NCBI GenBank assembly: GCA_016704145.1
Contig: JADJAS010000001.1
Location: 186,001-250,000 of the forward strand
Length of the DNA stretch: 64,000 nt
From: Rhodocyclaceae bacterium
GTDB lineage: Bacteria > Pseudomonadota > Gammaproteobacteria > Burkholderiales > Rhodocyclaceae
Direction: 5' to 3'
In this document: positions 51,022 through 60,793 of the stretch, one piece after another
Position numbering within the stretch: the first letter of the stretch is position 1
How the letters are laid out: each line of letters begins with the position of its first letter
Notes under the pieces: model-generated
Database searches by the model: none
The model's input: the letters and a program-made list of their open reading frames with translations, nothing else
What the model was told of the DNA's origin: nothing
Program-made: the position numbers and the translations under genes

Positions 51022-51990
51022 ATGACGCGCTTCTTCCGGACTTTTCCGATGATCGCGGCACTGGCCGTGCTGCTCGTTTTTCCGATGTTCGGCCAGATCT
51101 TCTATACCGAACTGGTGGCCAAGACCCTGATCCTGGCGATTTTCGCCATGAGTCTCGATCTTCTGGTGGGCTATACCGGCCTGGTCAGTTTCGGTCACGC
51201 CGCCTATTTCGGCATCGCTGCCTACGCCATCCCCCTGCTGACCCCGGCCGGCGCCGTCAATGCCATCTGGTGGATCCTTCCCGTCTCGGTGCTCGCCGCG
51301 GCGCTGGCGGCTCTGCTGATCGGTGTATTCGTGCTGAGAACCAAGGGCATCTACTTCATCATGGTCACGCTGGCCTTCGCCCAGATGGCCTTCTTCCTGT
51401 TCCATGACACCGACCTGGGTGGCGGTTCCGACGGCATCTTTCTCAATAGCAAGCCCACCGTCACGGTGTTCGGCCTCGAAGCACTAACGCTGGAAAATCC
51501 CACGCACATCTATTACTTCGTGCTGGCGCTGACCGTGTCCGTTTATCTCTTGTTGCGCTGGCTGCTCAAGACCAGCTTTGGTCACATTCTGATCGGCATC
51601 CGCAGCAACGAACATCGCATGGTGGCAATGGGCTACAACACCTTCCATTACAAGCTGGCCATCTTCACCATCGCGGGCGCGCTGGCCGGACTCGCCGGTT
51701 TTCTCCAAGTAGTGCTGACCGGCTTCGTCACACCCGAAATGCTGGCCTGGCATCAGTCCGGCAATGTCCTGCTGGTGGTCATCCTCGGTGGCATCGGCAC
51801 GCTGATCGGCCCGGTGCTCGGCGCATTCACCTTCATCGCCCTTCAGGAATTCGCGCAAGGGCTGGTCGATCGCTGGCAACTGGTGATGGGGATTTTCATC
51901 ATTCTGGTGGTGTTCGCCCTGCCCGGGGGTCTGGCCGCGATTCCGGCTCGCCTGAGACGTCGCCTGGTCAAGGGAGCGGACAATGACTGA
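51022..51990 (+). CDS. LivM-type ABC permease
   Basis: A 322-residue inner-membrane permease: LILAIFAMSLDLLVGYTGLVSFGHAAYFGIAAYA and GGIGTLIGPVLGAFTFIALQE are typical LivM motifs. It starts seven bases after the LivH stop and overlaps the LivG gene by eight bases, so the four transporter genes are one unit. Confidence 0.92.
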   Translation: MTRFFRTFPMIAALAVLLVFPMFGQIFYTELVAKTLILAIFAMSLDLLVGYTGLVSFGHAAYFGIAAYAIPLLTPAGAVNAIWWILPVSVLAAALAALLIGVFVLRTKGIYFIMVTLAFAQMAFFLFHDTDLGGGSDGIFLNSKPTVTVFGLEALTLENPTHIYYFVLALTVSVYLLLRWLLKTSFGHILIGIRSNEHRMVAMGYNTFHYKLAIFTIAGALAGLAGFLQVVLTGFVTPEMLAWHQSGNVLLVVILGGIGTLIGPVLGAFTFIALQEFAQGLVDRWQLVMGIFIILVVFALPGGLAAIPARLRRRLVKGADND

Positions 51991-52759
51991 GAGGCCCGGG
52001 GATGTGCTGCTCGAGGCGCGCGGCCTCACACGACACTTTGGCGGATTGGCCGCCAACTCGAATGTGTCGATGACGCTGCGGCGCGGCGAGATACATGCGC
52101 TGCTCGGTCCCAACGGCGCCGGCAAATCGACCTTCATCAACATGCTGTCCGGCGATCTCCCCCCCAGCAGCGGCACCATCCTGCTGAAGGGCGACGATGT
52201 CACGGCTCTTTCTGCCCATCGCAGGTCCCGCATCGGCATCGGCCGCAGTTTCCAGCGCACCAACATCTTTCCGACGTTTTCCGTACAGGAGAACTGCGTG
52301 CTGGCCGCGCAATCCCGCCAGCAACAACCAGGCAGGATATTCAGGCCGCCGCTCCAGAACGAAGCCGTGGTGGCCCGGTCCCACGAAGTCATGGCGCTGG
52401 CCGGACTCAACCATTGCGCCAGCCAGATCGCCGGCACGCTCAGCCACGGCGAACAACGTCAACTGGAAATCGCCATGGTGTTGGCCACCAATCCAGCCGT
52501 GCTGCTGCTCGACGAACCGCTGGCCGGCATGGGCGCCGAGGAGTCGAGCCGCATGGTCGACCTGTTGGCTCGATTGCGCCGCGACCATGCCATTCTGCTC
52601 GTCGAACACGACATGGACGCGGTATTTGCCTTGGCCGACGTGATCACGGTATTGGTCAACGGCGAACTTCTGGAATCCGGACCGCCGGAACAGATCAAGG
52701 CAAGCCCCGCCGTGCGCAGTGCCTATCTCGGCGAGGACGAGGGAACCGACTATGCCTGA
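51983..52759 (+). CDS. LivG-type ABC ATPase
   Basis: A 258-residue ABC ATPase. Walker A LLGPNGAGKSTFINMLSG (about 40-57), FQRTNIFPTFSVQEN, signature LSHGEQRQLEIAMVLA and Walker B VLLLDEPLAGMG. The C-terminus ends in EDEGTDYA within a 28-base tandem duplication that also contains the next gene's start. Confidence 0.92.
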   Translation: MTERPGDVLLEARGLTRHFGGLAANSNVSMTLRRGEIHALLGPNGAGKSTFINMLSGDLPPSSGTILLKGDDVTALSAHRRSRIGIGRSFQRTNIFPTFSVQENCVLAAQSRQQQPGRIFRPPLQNEAVVARSHEVMALAGLNHCASQIAGTLSHGEQRQLEIAMVLATNPAVLLLDEPLAGMGAEESSRMVDLLARLRRDHAILLVEHDMDAVFALADVITVLVNGELLESGPPEQIKASPAVRSAYLGEDEGTDYA

Positions 52760-52796
52760 CGCCTTGCTGGGAACCGACTATGCCTGACGCCTTGCT
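52741..52796 (+). repeat. Perfect 28-bp tandem duplication at the livG/livF junction
   Basis: Bases 52741-52768 are repeated exactly at 52769-52796. Each copy contains the livG stop and a livF ATG in overlap (ATGCCTGA). The first ATG (52752) now runs only eleven codons (MPDALLGTDYA) to a stop, and only the second (52780) opens livF. Confidence 0.95.
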
Positions 52797-53493
52797 GGAA
52801 ACCGCCAGCCTGCACACCTACTACGGTACCAGCCATGTGCTGCGCGGCATCGATTTCAAGATCCAGCCGGGCGAAACCGTGGCGCTGATGGGACGTAACG
52901 GCATGGGCAAGTCCACCCTGCTGAAAACCATGCTGGGTCTGGTCCGGCCCCGCTTGGGCCACGTGCGTATCTGGGGCAAGGACATGACCCGCGCCAGCAC
53001 GCATAAGATCGTCCGCCAGGGCATCGGTTACGTTCCCGAGGGCCGTGGCATCTTTCCCAATCTGTCGGTGCGGGAGAATCTCGTCATGGCGTCGCGATCG
53101 GGTCCCGACGGCGGTGGGCACTGGACGCTGCAGCGCGTCCTCGAAACGTTTCCGCGCCTCCAGGAACGTATCGGCAACGGCGGCTGGCAGCTATCCGGTG
53201 GCGAGCAGCAGATGCTGGCGATCGGCCGGGCCTTGATGACCAATCCGGAATTATTGATCCTCGACGAGGCCACCGAGGGACTGGCGCCGGCCATTGCCAA
53301 GGAAATCTGGCGCATCGTCCGCGAGATCCGCGACACCGGCATCGCCACCATCATCGTCGACAAGAATTTTGCCGCCTTGCTACCCCTGGTCGACCGCTCG
53401 GTCATCCTGGTCAAGGGTGAAGTCGTCTATGACGGTCCGGCGAAAGACCTGAACGCACAACGCGATTTTGTGCATCAGCATCTGGGCGTCTGA
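52780..53493 (+). CDS. LivF-type ABC ATPase
   Basis: A 237-residue ABC ATPase: LHTYYGTSHVLRGIDFKIQPGE, Walker A LMGRNGMGKSTLLKTMLG, GYVPEGRGIFPNLSVRENL, signature LSGGEQQMLAIGRALM and Walker B LLILDEATEGLAP. It pairs with the LivG-type subunit. The start lies in the second unit of a 28-base duplication, so it is now 20 bases after the livG stop instead of overlapping it. It is the last gene of the bzd operon; a convergent gene ends 20 bases beyond. Confidence 0.92.
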   Translation: MPDALLETASLHTYYGTSHVLRGIDFKIQPGETVALMGRNGMGKSTLLKTMLGLVRPRLGHVRIWGKDMTRASTHKIVRQGIGYVPEGRGIFPNLSVRENLVMASRSGPDGGGHWTLQRVLETFPRLQERIGNGGWQLSGGEQQMLAIGRALMTNPELLILDEATEGLAPAIAKEIWRIVREIRDTGIATIIVDKNFAALLPLVDRSVILVKGEVVYDGPAKDLNAQRDFVHQHLGV

Positions 53494-53513
53494 CGCACCA
53501 AAGGCGGAGATCG

Positions 53514-54296
53514 TCAGGGGCGCCAACTCGGCGGGCGCTTCTCCAGAAACGCCGAAATGCCTTCCCTCGCCTCGTCGGTGGCGCGCTGACGGGCGATGCG
53601 TTCCGCCGTCTCCTCGCCGATCGCCGCATCGATCGGACGGCCGGCAATATCCCGTACCAGCGCCTTGGCCGCCGCCAGGGCATTTGGGCCGCCCGACATC
53701 AGTTCGGCGGCAAGCGCGGCCACGACGCGATCAAGTTCTTCGCTGGCCGCCACTTCGTGCACCAGGCCGATGGCCAGGGCACGCTCTGCGGGAATTCGCT
53801 CGGCGCTCTGGAAATAGCGCAGCGCCTGGCGCGGCCCGATGGCCCTGAGCACGTAGGGGCTGATGGCCGACGGAATGATGCCGAACCGGACCTCGCTGGT
53901 CGAAAATACCGCATCGCGGGCGGCGACGGCCATGTCGCAAGCCGCCGTCAAGCCGGTGCCACCGCCCAGCGCGGCGCCCTGCACGCGGGCAATGGTGGGC
54001 TTGCTCATATGCGCCAATACCCGCAGCATCTCGGCTAGGCGGCGCGCGTCCCGCCGGTTTTCGTCAACGCTGTTGTTGGCGGCACGGCGCATCCAGTTGA
54101 GATCGGCGCCCGCCGAGAAGTTCCTGCCCCGGCCACCCAGCACCACGACGCGGACCGACGCGTCGCCATCCAGTTCGACGCAGGCGCGCGTCAGTTCGTC
54201 GATCAGCCGTTCGTCGAAGGCGTTATGCACTTCCGGTCGATTCATCCAGACGGTGGCGACAGCGCCGTCGCGCACGATTTCGAGCGTCTCATACAT
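53514..54296 (-). CDS. Enoyl-CoA hydratase (box lower pathway candidate)
   Basis: A 260-residue crotonase-family enzyme with NFSAGADLNWMRRAA and GAALGGGTGLTAACDMAVAARD. The AGADLNWM motif resembles methylglutaconyl-CoA hydratases. By context (next to hydroxyacyl-CoA dehydrogenase and thiolase, downstream of boxABC) it may hydrate 2,3-dehydroadipyl-CoA on the route to succinyl-CoA and acetyl-CoA. It starts three bases after the dehydrogenase stop. Confidence 0.85.
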   Translation of the reverse strand: MYETLEIVRDGAVATVWMNRPEVHNAFDERLIDELTRACVELDGDASVRVVVLGGRGRNFSAGADLNWMRRAANNSVDENRRDARRLAEMLRVLAHMSKPTIARVQGAALGGGTGLTAACDMAVAARDAVFSTSEVRFGIIPSAISPYVLRAIGPRQALRYFQSAERIPAERALAIGLVHEVAASEELDRVVAALAAELMSGGPNALAAAKALVRDIAGRPIDAAIGEETAERIARQRATDEAREGISAFLEKRPPSWRP

Positions 54297-54299
54297 GAT

Positions 54300-55805
54300 T
54301 CAGGATTCCCTGGCGAGTTGTCGGCGCAGCCACGGCGAAACGCGATAGCGTTCCTCGCCATAGTGCGCCCGAAGGTTGTCGAGCACCGCCACGACGCGCC
54401 GGAAGCCGAGCCGCGCCGCCCAGTCGAGCGGTCCGAGCGGGTAATTGGTGCCATGGCGCATTGCGGCATCGATGTCCTCCCGCGACGCGATACCCTGCGT
54501 AACCGCATCGGCCGCTTCGTTGGCCAGCATGCAGACCGTGCGCATGGCCAGCATGCCGGCCACGTCGTCGATCGGCGACACCTCGATGCCGCACACCTGC
54601 AACAGCCCGACGGCCTCCGCGTAGGCGGCCTGCGAACATTGATCGGCCTTGGCAACGCCCAGGCGGGTAACGCCTGCGTAATCGAAGGCAAGGTCGATCA
54701 ACACCAGATCGGGAGTGCCCTCGTCCGCGGCGCGCTGGCTGGCCGTGCGTCCATCGGTCAAGGCCAGTGTCGCCGTCCCGGCAAACAGGACGCCCGAACC
54801 ATTCGCACGATCGAGCCGAACACCCTCGCCGCCCAATCGCTCGGCCAAGGCCGCCATCGGCCCGAGCTCGCCCAGAATCGACGCCTTTGCCGGTACGCCA
54901 TGCGCCGGCAGCGAAACAGGGGCGGGACGCGCCGCGCCGCTGGCGTAGTCATAGAAACCGCGGCCACTTTTGCGGCCAAGCCGGCCGGCGAGCACCAGTT
55001 CCTGCTGGATCAGCGATGGCTGGAAGCGTCGATCACCAAAGGTCGCCTCGAACACCGAACAGGTCACGGCGAAATTGACATCGTGGCCGATGAAGTCCAT
55101 CAGTTCGAAGGGGCCCATCGGAAAGCGGCAGCCTTCGCGCAGGATGGCATCGAGCGTTTCCGGCGTGGCGGCACCCTCGCCCAAGACCCTGAGCGGCTCC
55201 GCGTAGTAGGGTCGCGCCACCCGATTGACGATGAAGCCCGGTGTCGATTGCGCCCGCACGGGCACCTTGCCCCATGCGCGGGCGGTGTCGACCAGGCAGT
55301 CGGCCAGCGCCGGATCGGTGGCAAGGCCGCTGACCACCTCGACCAGCGCCATGCGCGGGGCGGGATTGAAGAAATGCAGCCCCGCCACGCGTTCCGGGCG
55401 CGCCAGGCCGGCCGCGACCGCCGTGATGGAAATCGACGAGGTATTGGTGGCCAGGATCGCGTCCGGACCGAGCAGGGCTTCCAGGCGGCGAAACAGATCG
55501 CGCTTGACATCGAGATTCTCGACGACTGCCTCGATGACCAGCCCCACCGTCTTCAGATCCTCGAGTTTTCCGGCGGGCCGCACGCGGCCGAGAACAGCCT
55601 GGCATTCGTCATCGGCAAGCTTGCCCTTCTCCACCAGGAATCGCAAGTCCTTCGCCATGGCCTGGCGAGCTTTCGTCACCGCGTCGGCGGCGCTGTCAAA
55701 CAGGAACACGGTGTGGCCGGCGGCCGCCGCCACCTGGGCAATACCGCGTCCCATGGTGCCGGCGCCGATGACAGCGACGTCGACGGCGGTAGCAAGCGCG
55801 CTCAT
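54300..55805 (-). CDS. 3-hydroxyacyl-CoA dehydrogenase (PaaH type)
   Basis: A 501-residue protein with an N-terminal NAD fold (VAVIGAGTMGRGIAQVAAAAGH), ATNTSSISITAVAAG, HFFNPAPRMALVEVVSG and two successive C-terminal 3HCDH domains (GFIVNRVARPYYAE; IDDVAGMLAMRTVCMLANEAADAV). The double C-terminal domain and ~500-residue length are typical of the phenylacetate enzyme PaaH/PaaC, which oxidises 3-hydroxyadipyl-CoA. That is also the step needed after the Box reactions. The start is the MSALATAV ATG; longer frames overlap the thiolase gene. Confidence 0.9.
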   Translation of the reverse strand: MSALATAVDVAVIGAGTMGRGIAQVAAAAGHTVFLFDSAADAVTKARQAMAKDLRFLVEKGKLADDECQAVLGRVRPAGKLEDLKTVGLVIEAVVENLDVKRDLFRRLEALLGPDAILATNTSSISITAVAAGLARPERVAGLHFFNPAPRMALVEVVSGLATDPALADCLVDTARAWGKVPVRAQSTPGFIVNRVARPYYAEPLRVLGEGAATPETLDAILREGCRFPMGPFELMDFIGHDVNFAVTCSVFEATFGDRRFQPSLIQQELVLAGRLGRKSGRGFYDYASGAARPAPVSLPAHGVPAKASILGELGPMAALAERLGGEGVRLDRANGSGVLFAGTATLALTDGRTASQRAADEGTPDLVLIDLAFDYAGVTRLGVAKADQCSQAAYAEAVGLLQVCGIEVSPIDDVAGMLAMRTVCMLANEAADAVTQGIASREDIDAAMRHGTNYPLGPLDWAARLGFRRVVAVLDNLRAHYGEERYRVSPWLRRQLARES

Positions 55806-55812
55806 GGGCGGA

Positions 55813-57021
55813 TCAGACCCGCTCGATCGCCAGGGCGATGCCCTGTCCGACGCCGATGCACATGGTGCACACGGCATAACGACCGGCGATCCGCCGCAAC
55901 TGACTTTCGGCGGTGGCCACCAGGCGCGCGCCCGAGGCGCCCAGGGGATGGCCGATGGCGATGGCGCCGCCGTTGGCATTGACGTGCTCCGCGTCATCGG
56001 GCAGGCCGAGCATGCGCGTGACCGCCAGCCCCTGCGCGGCAAACGCCTCGTTGAGTTCGATGACGTCGATCTGGCCGATGGCCAAACCCAGCCTCGCCAG
56101 CAGCTTCTGCGTGGCCGGTGCCGGCCCGATGCCCATGATCCTCGGTTCCACCCCCGCCGTCGCCATGCCGAGAATGCGCGCGCGGGGCGTCAGCCCGTGG
56201 CGCGCGACAGCGGACGCCGAGGCAATCAGCAGCGCACAGGCGCCATCATTGACGCCCGAGGCATTGCCGGCGGTGACCGAGCCTTCCGGCTTCACCACAC
56301 CCTTCAGCCTGCCCAGTTCGGCCAGTGTCGTCTCGGGCCGTGGATGCTCATCCACCGCGAACTGCACCGGCTCGCCCTTCTTGCGCGGAATCGCCACCGG
56401 CACGATCTCGCCTTCGAAGAACCCGGCATCGCGCGCCCGCGCCCAGCGTTGCTGGCTGCGCAGGGCAAAGGCGTCCTGGTCGGCACGCGAGACATTGAAC
56501 TGCACGGCGACATTCTCGGCGGTCTCCGGCATCGAGTCGATGCCGTATTGGGCCTTCATCAGAGGATTGACGAACCGCCAGCCGATGGTCGTATCCTCGA
56601 TCTTCGCGCTGCGCGAAAACGCGGTATCGGCCTTGGCCAGCACGAACGGCGCCCGACTCATGCTCTCGACGCCGCCGGCGATGAGCAGATCGGCTTCACC
56701 CGCCATGATGGCGCGCGCGGCGGAACCCACCGCGTCCAGACTGGAACCGCACAGCCGGTTGATGGTGGCTCCCGGAACCGCTATCGGCAATCCCGCCAGC
56801 AGCGCCGCCATGCGCCCGACGTTGCGATTGTCCTCGCCGGCCTGATTGGCGCAGCCGAGGAGCACGTCATCCACCGCGCCCCAGTCGACACCGGTGTGCC
56901 GTGCCATCAGCGCCTTGATCGGCAGCGCCGCGAGGTCGTCGGTGCGCACCGACGAAAGAGTGCCGCCGTAGCGGCCGAACGGGGTGCGAACGGCGTCGCA
57001 GATAAAAGCCTCGGTGGTCAT
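55813..57021 (-). CDS. pcaF: 3-oxoadipyl-CoA thiolase
   Basis: A 402-residue thiolase. Nucleophile Cys in ATINRLCGSSLDAVGSAAR (about 90), GHPLGASGARLVATAE for the active-site His, and the late CTMCIGVGQGIALAIERV Cys. VRTPFGRYGGTLSSVRTDDLAALP at the start is characteristic of PcaF/PaaJ. It cleaves 3-oxoadipyl-CoA to succinyl-CoA and acetyl-CoA, the last step of the box route. Seven bases separate it from the next gene. Confidence 0.92.
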   Translation of the reverse strand: MTTEAFICDAVRTPFGRYGGTLSSVRTDDLAALPIKALMARHTGVDWGAVDDVLLGCANQAGEDNRNVGRMAALLAGLPIAVPGATINRLCGSSLDAVGSAARAIMAGEADLLIAGGVESMSRAPFVLAKADTAFSRSAKIEDTTIGWRFVNPLMKAQYGIDSMPETAENVAVQFNVSRADQDAFALRSQQRWARARDAGFFEGEIVPVAIPRKKGEPVQFAVDEHPRPETTLAELGRLKGVVKPEGSVTAGNASGVNDGACALLIASASAVARHGLTPRARILGMATAGVEPRIMGIGPAPATQKLLARLGLAIGQIDVIELNEAFAAQGLAVTRMLGLPDDAEHVNANGGAIAIGHPLGASGARLVATAESQLRRIAGRYAVCTMCIGVGQGIALAIERV

Positions 57022-57046
57022 GTCGGGTCGTCTTTCCGATACGGTT

Positions 57047-58276
57047 TCAGTAGGTTTCGATATGCAGCCGCGCCTGTGCCAGCAGTTCCGGCTTCAGCTT
57101 CTCCCAGTCGCCGCCGTGCAGGCGGCAGATGTCACGGAACGCCTCGATGACGCCGTTTTCCATCCCCTTGAGGCCGCAAATGTAAATATAGCAATTGCCG
57201 TCCCGCAGCAGACGGAAAACCTCCTCTTGCCGCTCTCGTATCTTGTCCTGCACATACTGCTTGGCACTGCCCGGCACGCGCGAAAACGCGAAATTGACAT
57301 CGATCAGTTCCTTCGGCAGCCGGCCGAGCGGACCGCAATAGGGCAATTCATCCGGCGTGCGCGCGCCGAAGAACAGCATCAGTTCCCCGCCTTCGTTGAG
57401 CGCGATGCGCCGCCGGCGCCGCTCGGTCATGGCGCGCATCGGCGCCGAACCGGTACCGGTGCAGATCATCATGATCGAGCTATTTGGGTGGTTGGGCATC
57501 AGAAAGCTGGTGCCATAAGGGCCGCAGACCTGCACCCTGGCCCCCTTGTCGAGGTCGCACAGGTAGTTGGAACAGACGCCGACCACCGGCTGCCCGTCGT
57601 AGTCCTCGGTCACCCGCTTCACCGTCAGGGCCAGATTGTTGTAGCCCGGGCGCTCGCCGTTACGCGGGCTGGCCACGGAATAAAGACGCATGGCGTGGGG
57701 CTTGCCGTTCTCGTCGTTGCCTGGCGGCAGAATGCCGATCGACTGCCCCTCGAGCACGGGAAAAGTCGTCTGCCCGAAATCCAGCACGATGTGGCGAATG
57801 TCGGCCGAGGCATCGGCACCAGTCAGGCGGTAATTGCCCGTGATGGTCGCCGTGGCCGGCCGTGATGGCGCGAATAGATTCACATAGGGATGGGCCGCCG
57901 ACCAGGGCGGACTGCCGGGTCCGCCCTGCCCCGCCGTGGCGATCGATGTCATGCGGGCGACGTCGGGGGGCAGGTCGGCTTCCGTACCGCCGCCCGGCGC
58001 AATCTCCACCTGCACCGGCAGCGCACCCCAGCCGTATTGCTCATCAAGCGAATACGGCCGGTCGCGTGTCACGTTCCGGTAGTTGTCGATCGCCCCGGTC
58101 GGGCAAGGTCCGATGCAATCGTTGCACCAGTTGCAGACATCAAACTTGACCACGTAGTTATTCGCATCGTGCTCGATGGCATCGATCGGGCACATCTCCT
58201 GGCAGGTGTTGCAACGAATGCAGATCTCGGGGTCGATCAGGTGCTGCCGCACCAGTTCCGCGGTCTCGGTGGTCAT
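57047..58276 (-). CDS. boxA: BoxA, reductase component of benzoyl-CoA 2,3-epoxidase
   Basis: A 409-residue protein: two [4Fe-4S] motifs at the N-terminus (CIRCNTCQEMCP and CNWCNDCIGPCP), then a ferredoxin-NADP reductase module with RLYSVASPRNG (FAD), ICTGTGSAPMRAM (NADP) and YICGLKGMENGV. BoxA passes electrons from NADPH to BoxB. An IS1595-type element is inserted directly upstream, and the first base of the boxA ATG is part of the target duplication. The coding sequence is whole, but its original coupling to boxB is broken. Confidence 0.94.
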   Translation of the reverse strand: MTTETAELVRQHLIDPEICIRCNTCQEMCPIDAIEHDANNYVVKFDVCNWCNDCIGPCPTGAIDNYRNVTRDRPYSLDEQYGWGALPVQVEIAPGGGTEADLPPDVARMTSIATAGQGGPGSPPWSAAHPYVNLFAPSRPATATITGNYRLTGADASADIRHIVLDFGQTTFPVLEGQSIGILPPGNDENGKPHAMRLYSVASPRNGERPGYNNLALTVKRVTEDYDGQPVVGVCSNYLCDLDKGARVQVCGPYGTSFLMPNHPNSSIMMICTGTGSAPMRAMTERRRRRIALNEGGELMLFFGARTPDELPYCGPLGRLPKELIDVNFAFSRVPGSAKQYVQDKIRERQEEVFRLLRDGNCYIYICGLKGMENGVIEAFRDICRLHGGDWEKLKPELLAQARLHIETY

Positions 58277-58305
58277 GGCGGGACCTGATTAGCCACAATA
58301 TTCAG
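58276..58305. repeat. Left end of IS: 8-bp target duplication and terminal inverted repeat
   Basis: TGGCGGGA at 58276-58283 is the target duplication. The 22-bp inverted repeat starting CCTGATTAGCCACAAT is at 58284-58305 and matches the right end at 21 of 22 bases. Confidence 0.93.
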
Positions 58306-59328
58306 AAGGCTCATTTGGCGAGCCTGCCGGGGTGAAAAATGGGCGCGTCTTGTCCGAAGGGGATGCGCGATGGGGATCAACCGGGTGCAGTTTCAGAAGG
58401 GATTGTCGATGGCGCAATTCATGGAGCGCTACGGGACGGAGGAGAAATGCCACGCTGCGGTTGTTGCGCTGCGCTGGCCGAATGGGTTCGTTTGCCCCGA
58501 ATGCAAAGACAGGCGCCATTACACGTTCGAGCGCAAGGGACTGCGGTACTGGCAATGTGCGTCGTGCCGGGAGCAGACGACGGTAATGTGCGGGACGGTG
58601 TTCGAGTCCACGAAGTTGCCGCTGACGACCTGGTTCCTGGCGATGCATCTGCTGACCCAGGCCAAGAACAATGTCTCGGCGCTGGAACTCAAGCGCCACC
58701 TCGGTGTGCGGTACAAGACCGCCTGGCTGCTCAAGCACAAGTTGATGCAGGTGATGAGCGAGCGGGAGGCGGATCGCCAACTGGATGGCCGGGTCGAGAT
58801 CGACGATGCCTACCTGGGCGGCGAACTGCCTGGCGGAAAGAGCGGGCGCGGTTCGGAGAACAAGGTATCGTTCATTGCCGCCGTGCAGACCACCGAGACC
58901 GGCAACCCACTGAAGGTCTGCCTGAAGAAGCTGGAATTCACCAAGGAGGCGATCACCGACTGGGCGAAGACGGCACTGTCCGCATCGGCCCACGTGGTGT
59001 CGGATGGTCTGTGGTGCTTCCGCGCCGTCACCGCGGCCGGCGCCACCCAGGAGCGCATTGTTACTGGTGGCGGCCCCGCCTGCGTCAAGCTGGAGCAATT
59101 CCGCGCAGTGAATACCTTCCTCGGCAATCTCAAGACCGCCTACTCGGGTACCTACCATGCCTTCGATTTCGCTAAGTATGCGCATCGGTATCTTGCTGAA
59201 GTCCAGTATCGGTTCAATCGCCGGTTCGATCTGTCGTCTATCCTGAAGCGCCTCTTGGTTGCTGCCGTGGCTACCACGGCTCGTCCCGAGCGATTCTTGC
59301 GCGCGGCTGAACATTGTGGCTAATCAGG
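58284..59328 (+). mobile_element. IS1595-family insertion sequence, complete
   Basis: A 1045-bp element with 22-bp imperfect terminal inverted repeats (one mismatch) and a perfect 8-bp target duplication TGGCGGGA, the size typical of the IS1595 family. It has one transposase gene on the plus strand, opposite to the box genes. Both ends and the transposase look intact, so the insertion is probably recent. It separates boxB from boxA; removing it and one target copy leaves only seven bases between the boxB stop and the boxA start. Confidence 0.94.
58370..59323 (+). CDS. IS1595-family (ISXO2-like) transposase
   Basis: A 317-residue transposase. An N-terminal zinc-ribbon (CPECKDRRHYTFERKGLRYWQCASCREQ) is followed by the ISXO2-like DDE-type domain: VEIDDAYLGGELPGGKSGRGSENKVSFIAAVQ (first Asp), HVVSDGLWCF and HAFDFAKYAHRYLAEVQYRFNRRFDL. 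Length is usual for the family and the stop lies inside the right inverted repeat. The start was taken at MGINRVQFQKGLSMAQF. Confidence 0.93.
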   Translation: MGINRVQFQKGLSMAQFMERYGTEEKCHAAVVALRWPNGFVCPECKDRRHYTFERKGLRYWQCASCREQTTVMCGTVFESTKLPLTTWFLAMHLLTQAKNNVSALELKRHLGVRYKTAWLLKHKLMQVMSEREADRQLDGRVEIDDAYLGGELPGGKSGRGSENKVSFIAAVQTTETGNPLKVCLKKLEFTKEAITDWAKTALSASAHVVSDGLWCFRAVTAAGATQERIVTGGGPACVKLEQFRAVNTFLGNLKTAYSGTYHAFDFAKYAHRYLAEVQYRFNRRFDLSSILKRLLVAAVATTARPERFLRAAEHCG

Positions 59329-59336
59329 TGGCGGGA
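59307..59336. repeat. Right end of IS: terminal inverted repeat and 8-bp target duplication
   Basis: The inverted repeat occupies 59307-59328 (ending ATTGTGGCTAATCAGG) and contains the transposase stop. TGGCGGGA at 59329-59336 repeats the left flank exactly and touches the boxB stop codon. Confidence 0.93.
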
Positions 59337-60761
<1,425 letters not shown>

Positions 60762-60793
60762 GATCTCTGTCTCTCCTGGGGTTTATGGTCGAT

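Noticed and set aside
55806..56042. N-terminal extension of the 3-hydroxyacyl-CoA dehydrogenase
   Set aside because: The extension is Arg/Ser/Pro-rich and overlaps the thiolase gene; the NAD-binding fold begins right after the MSALATAV start.
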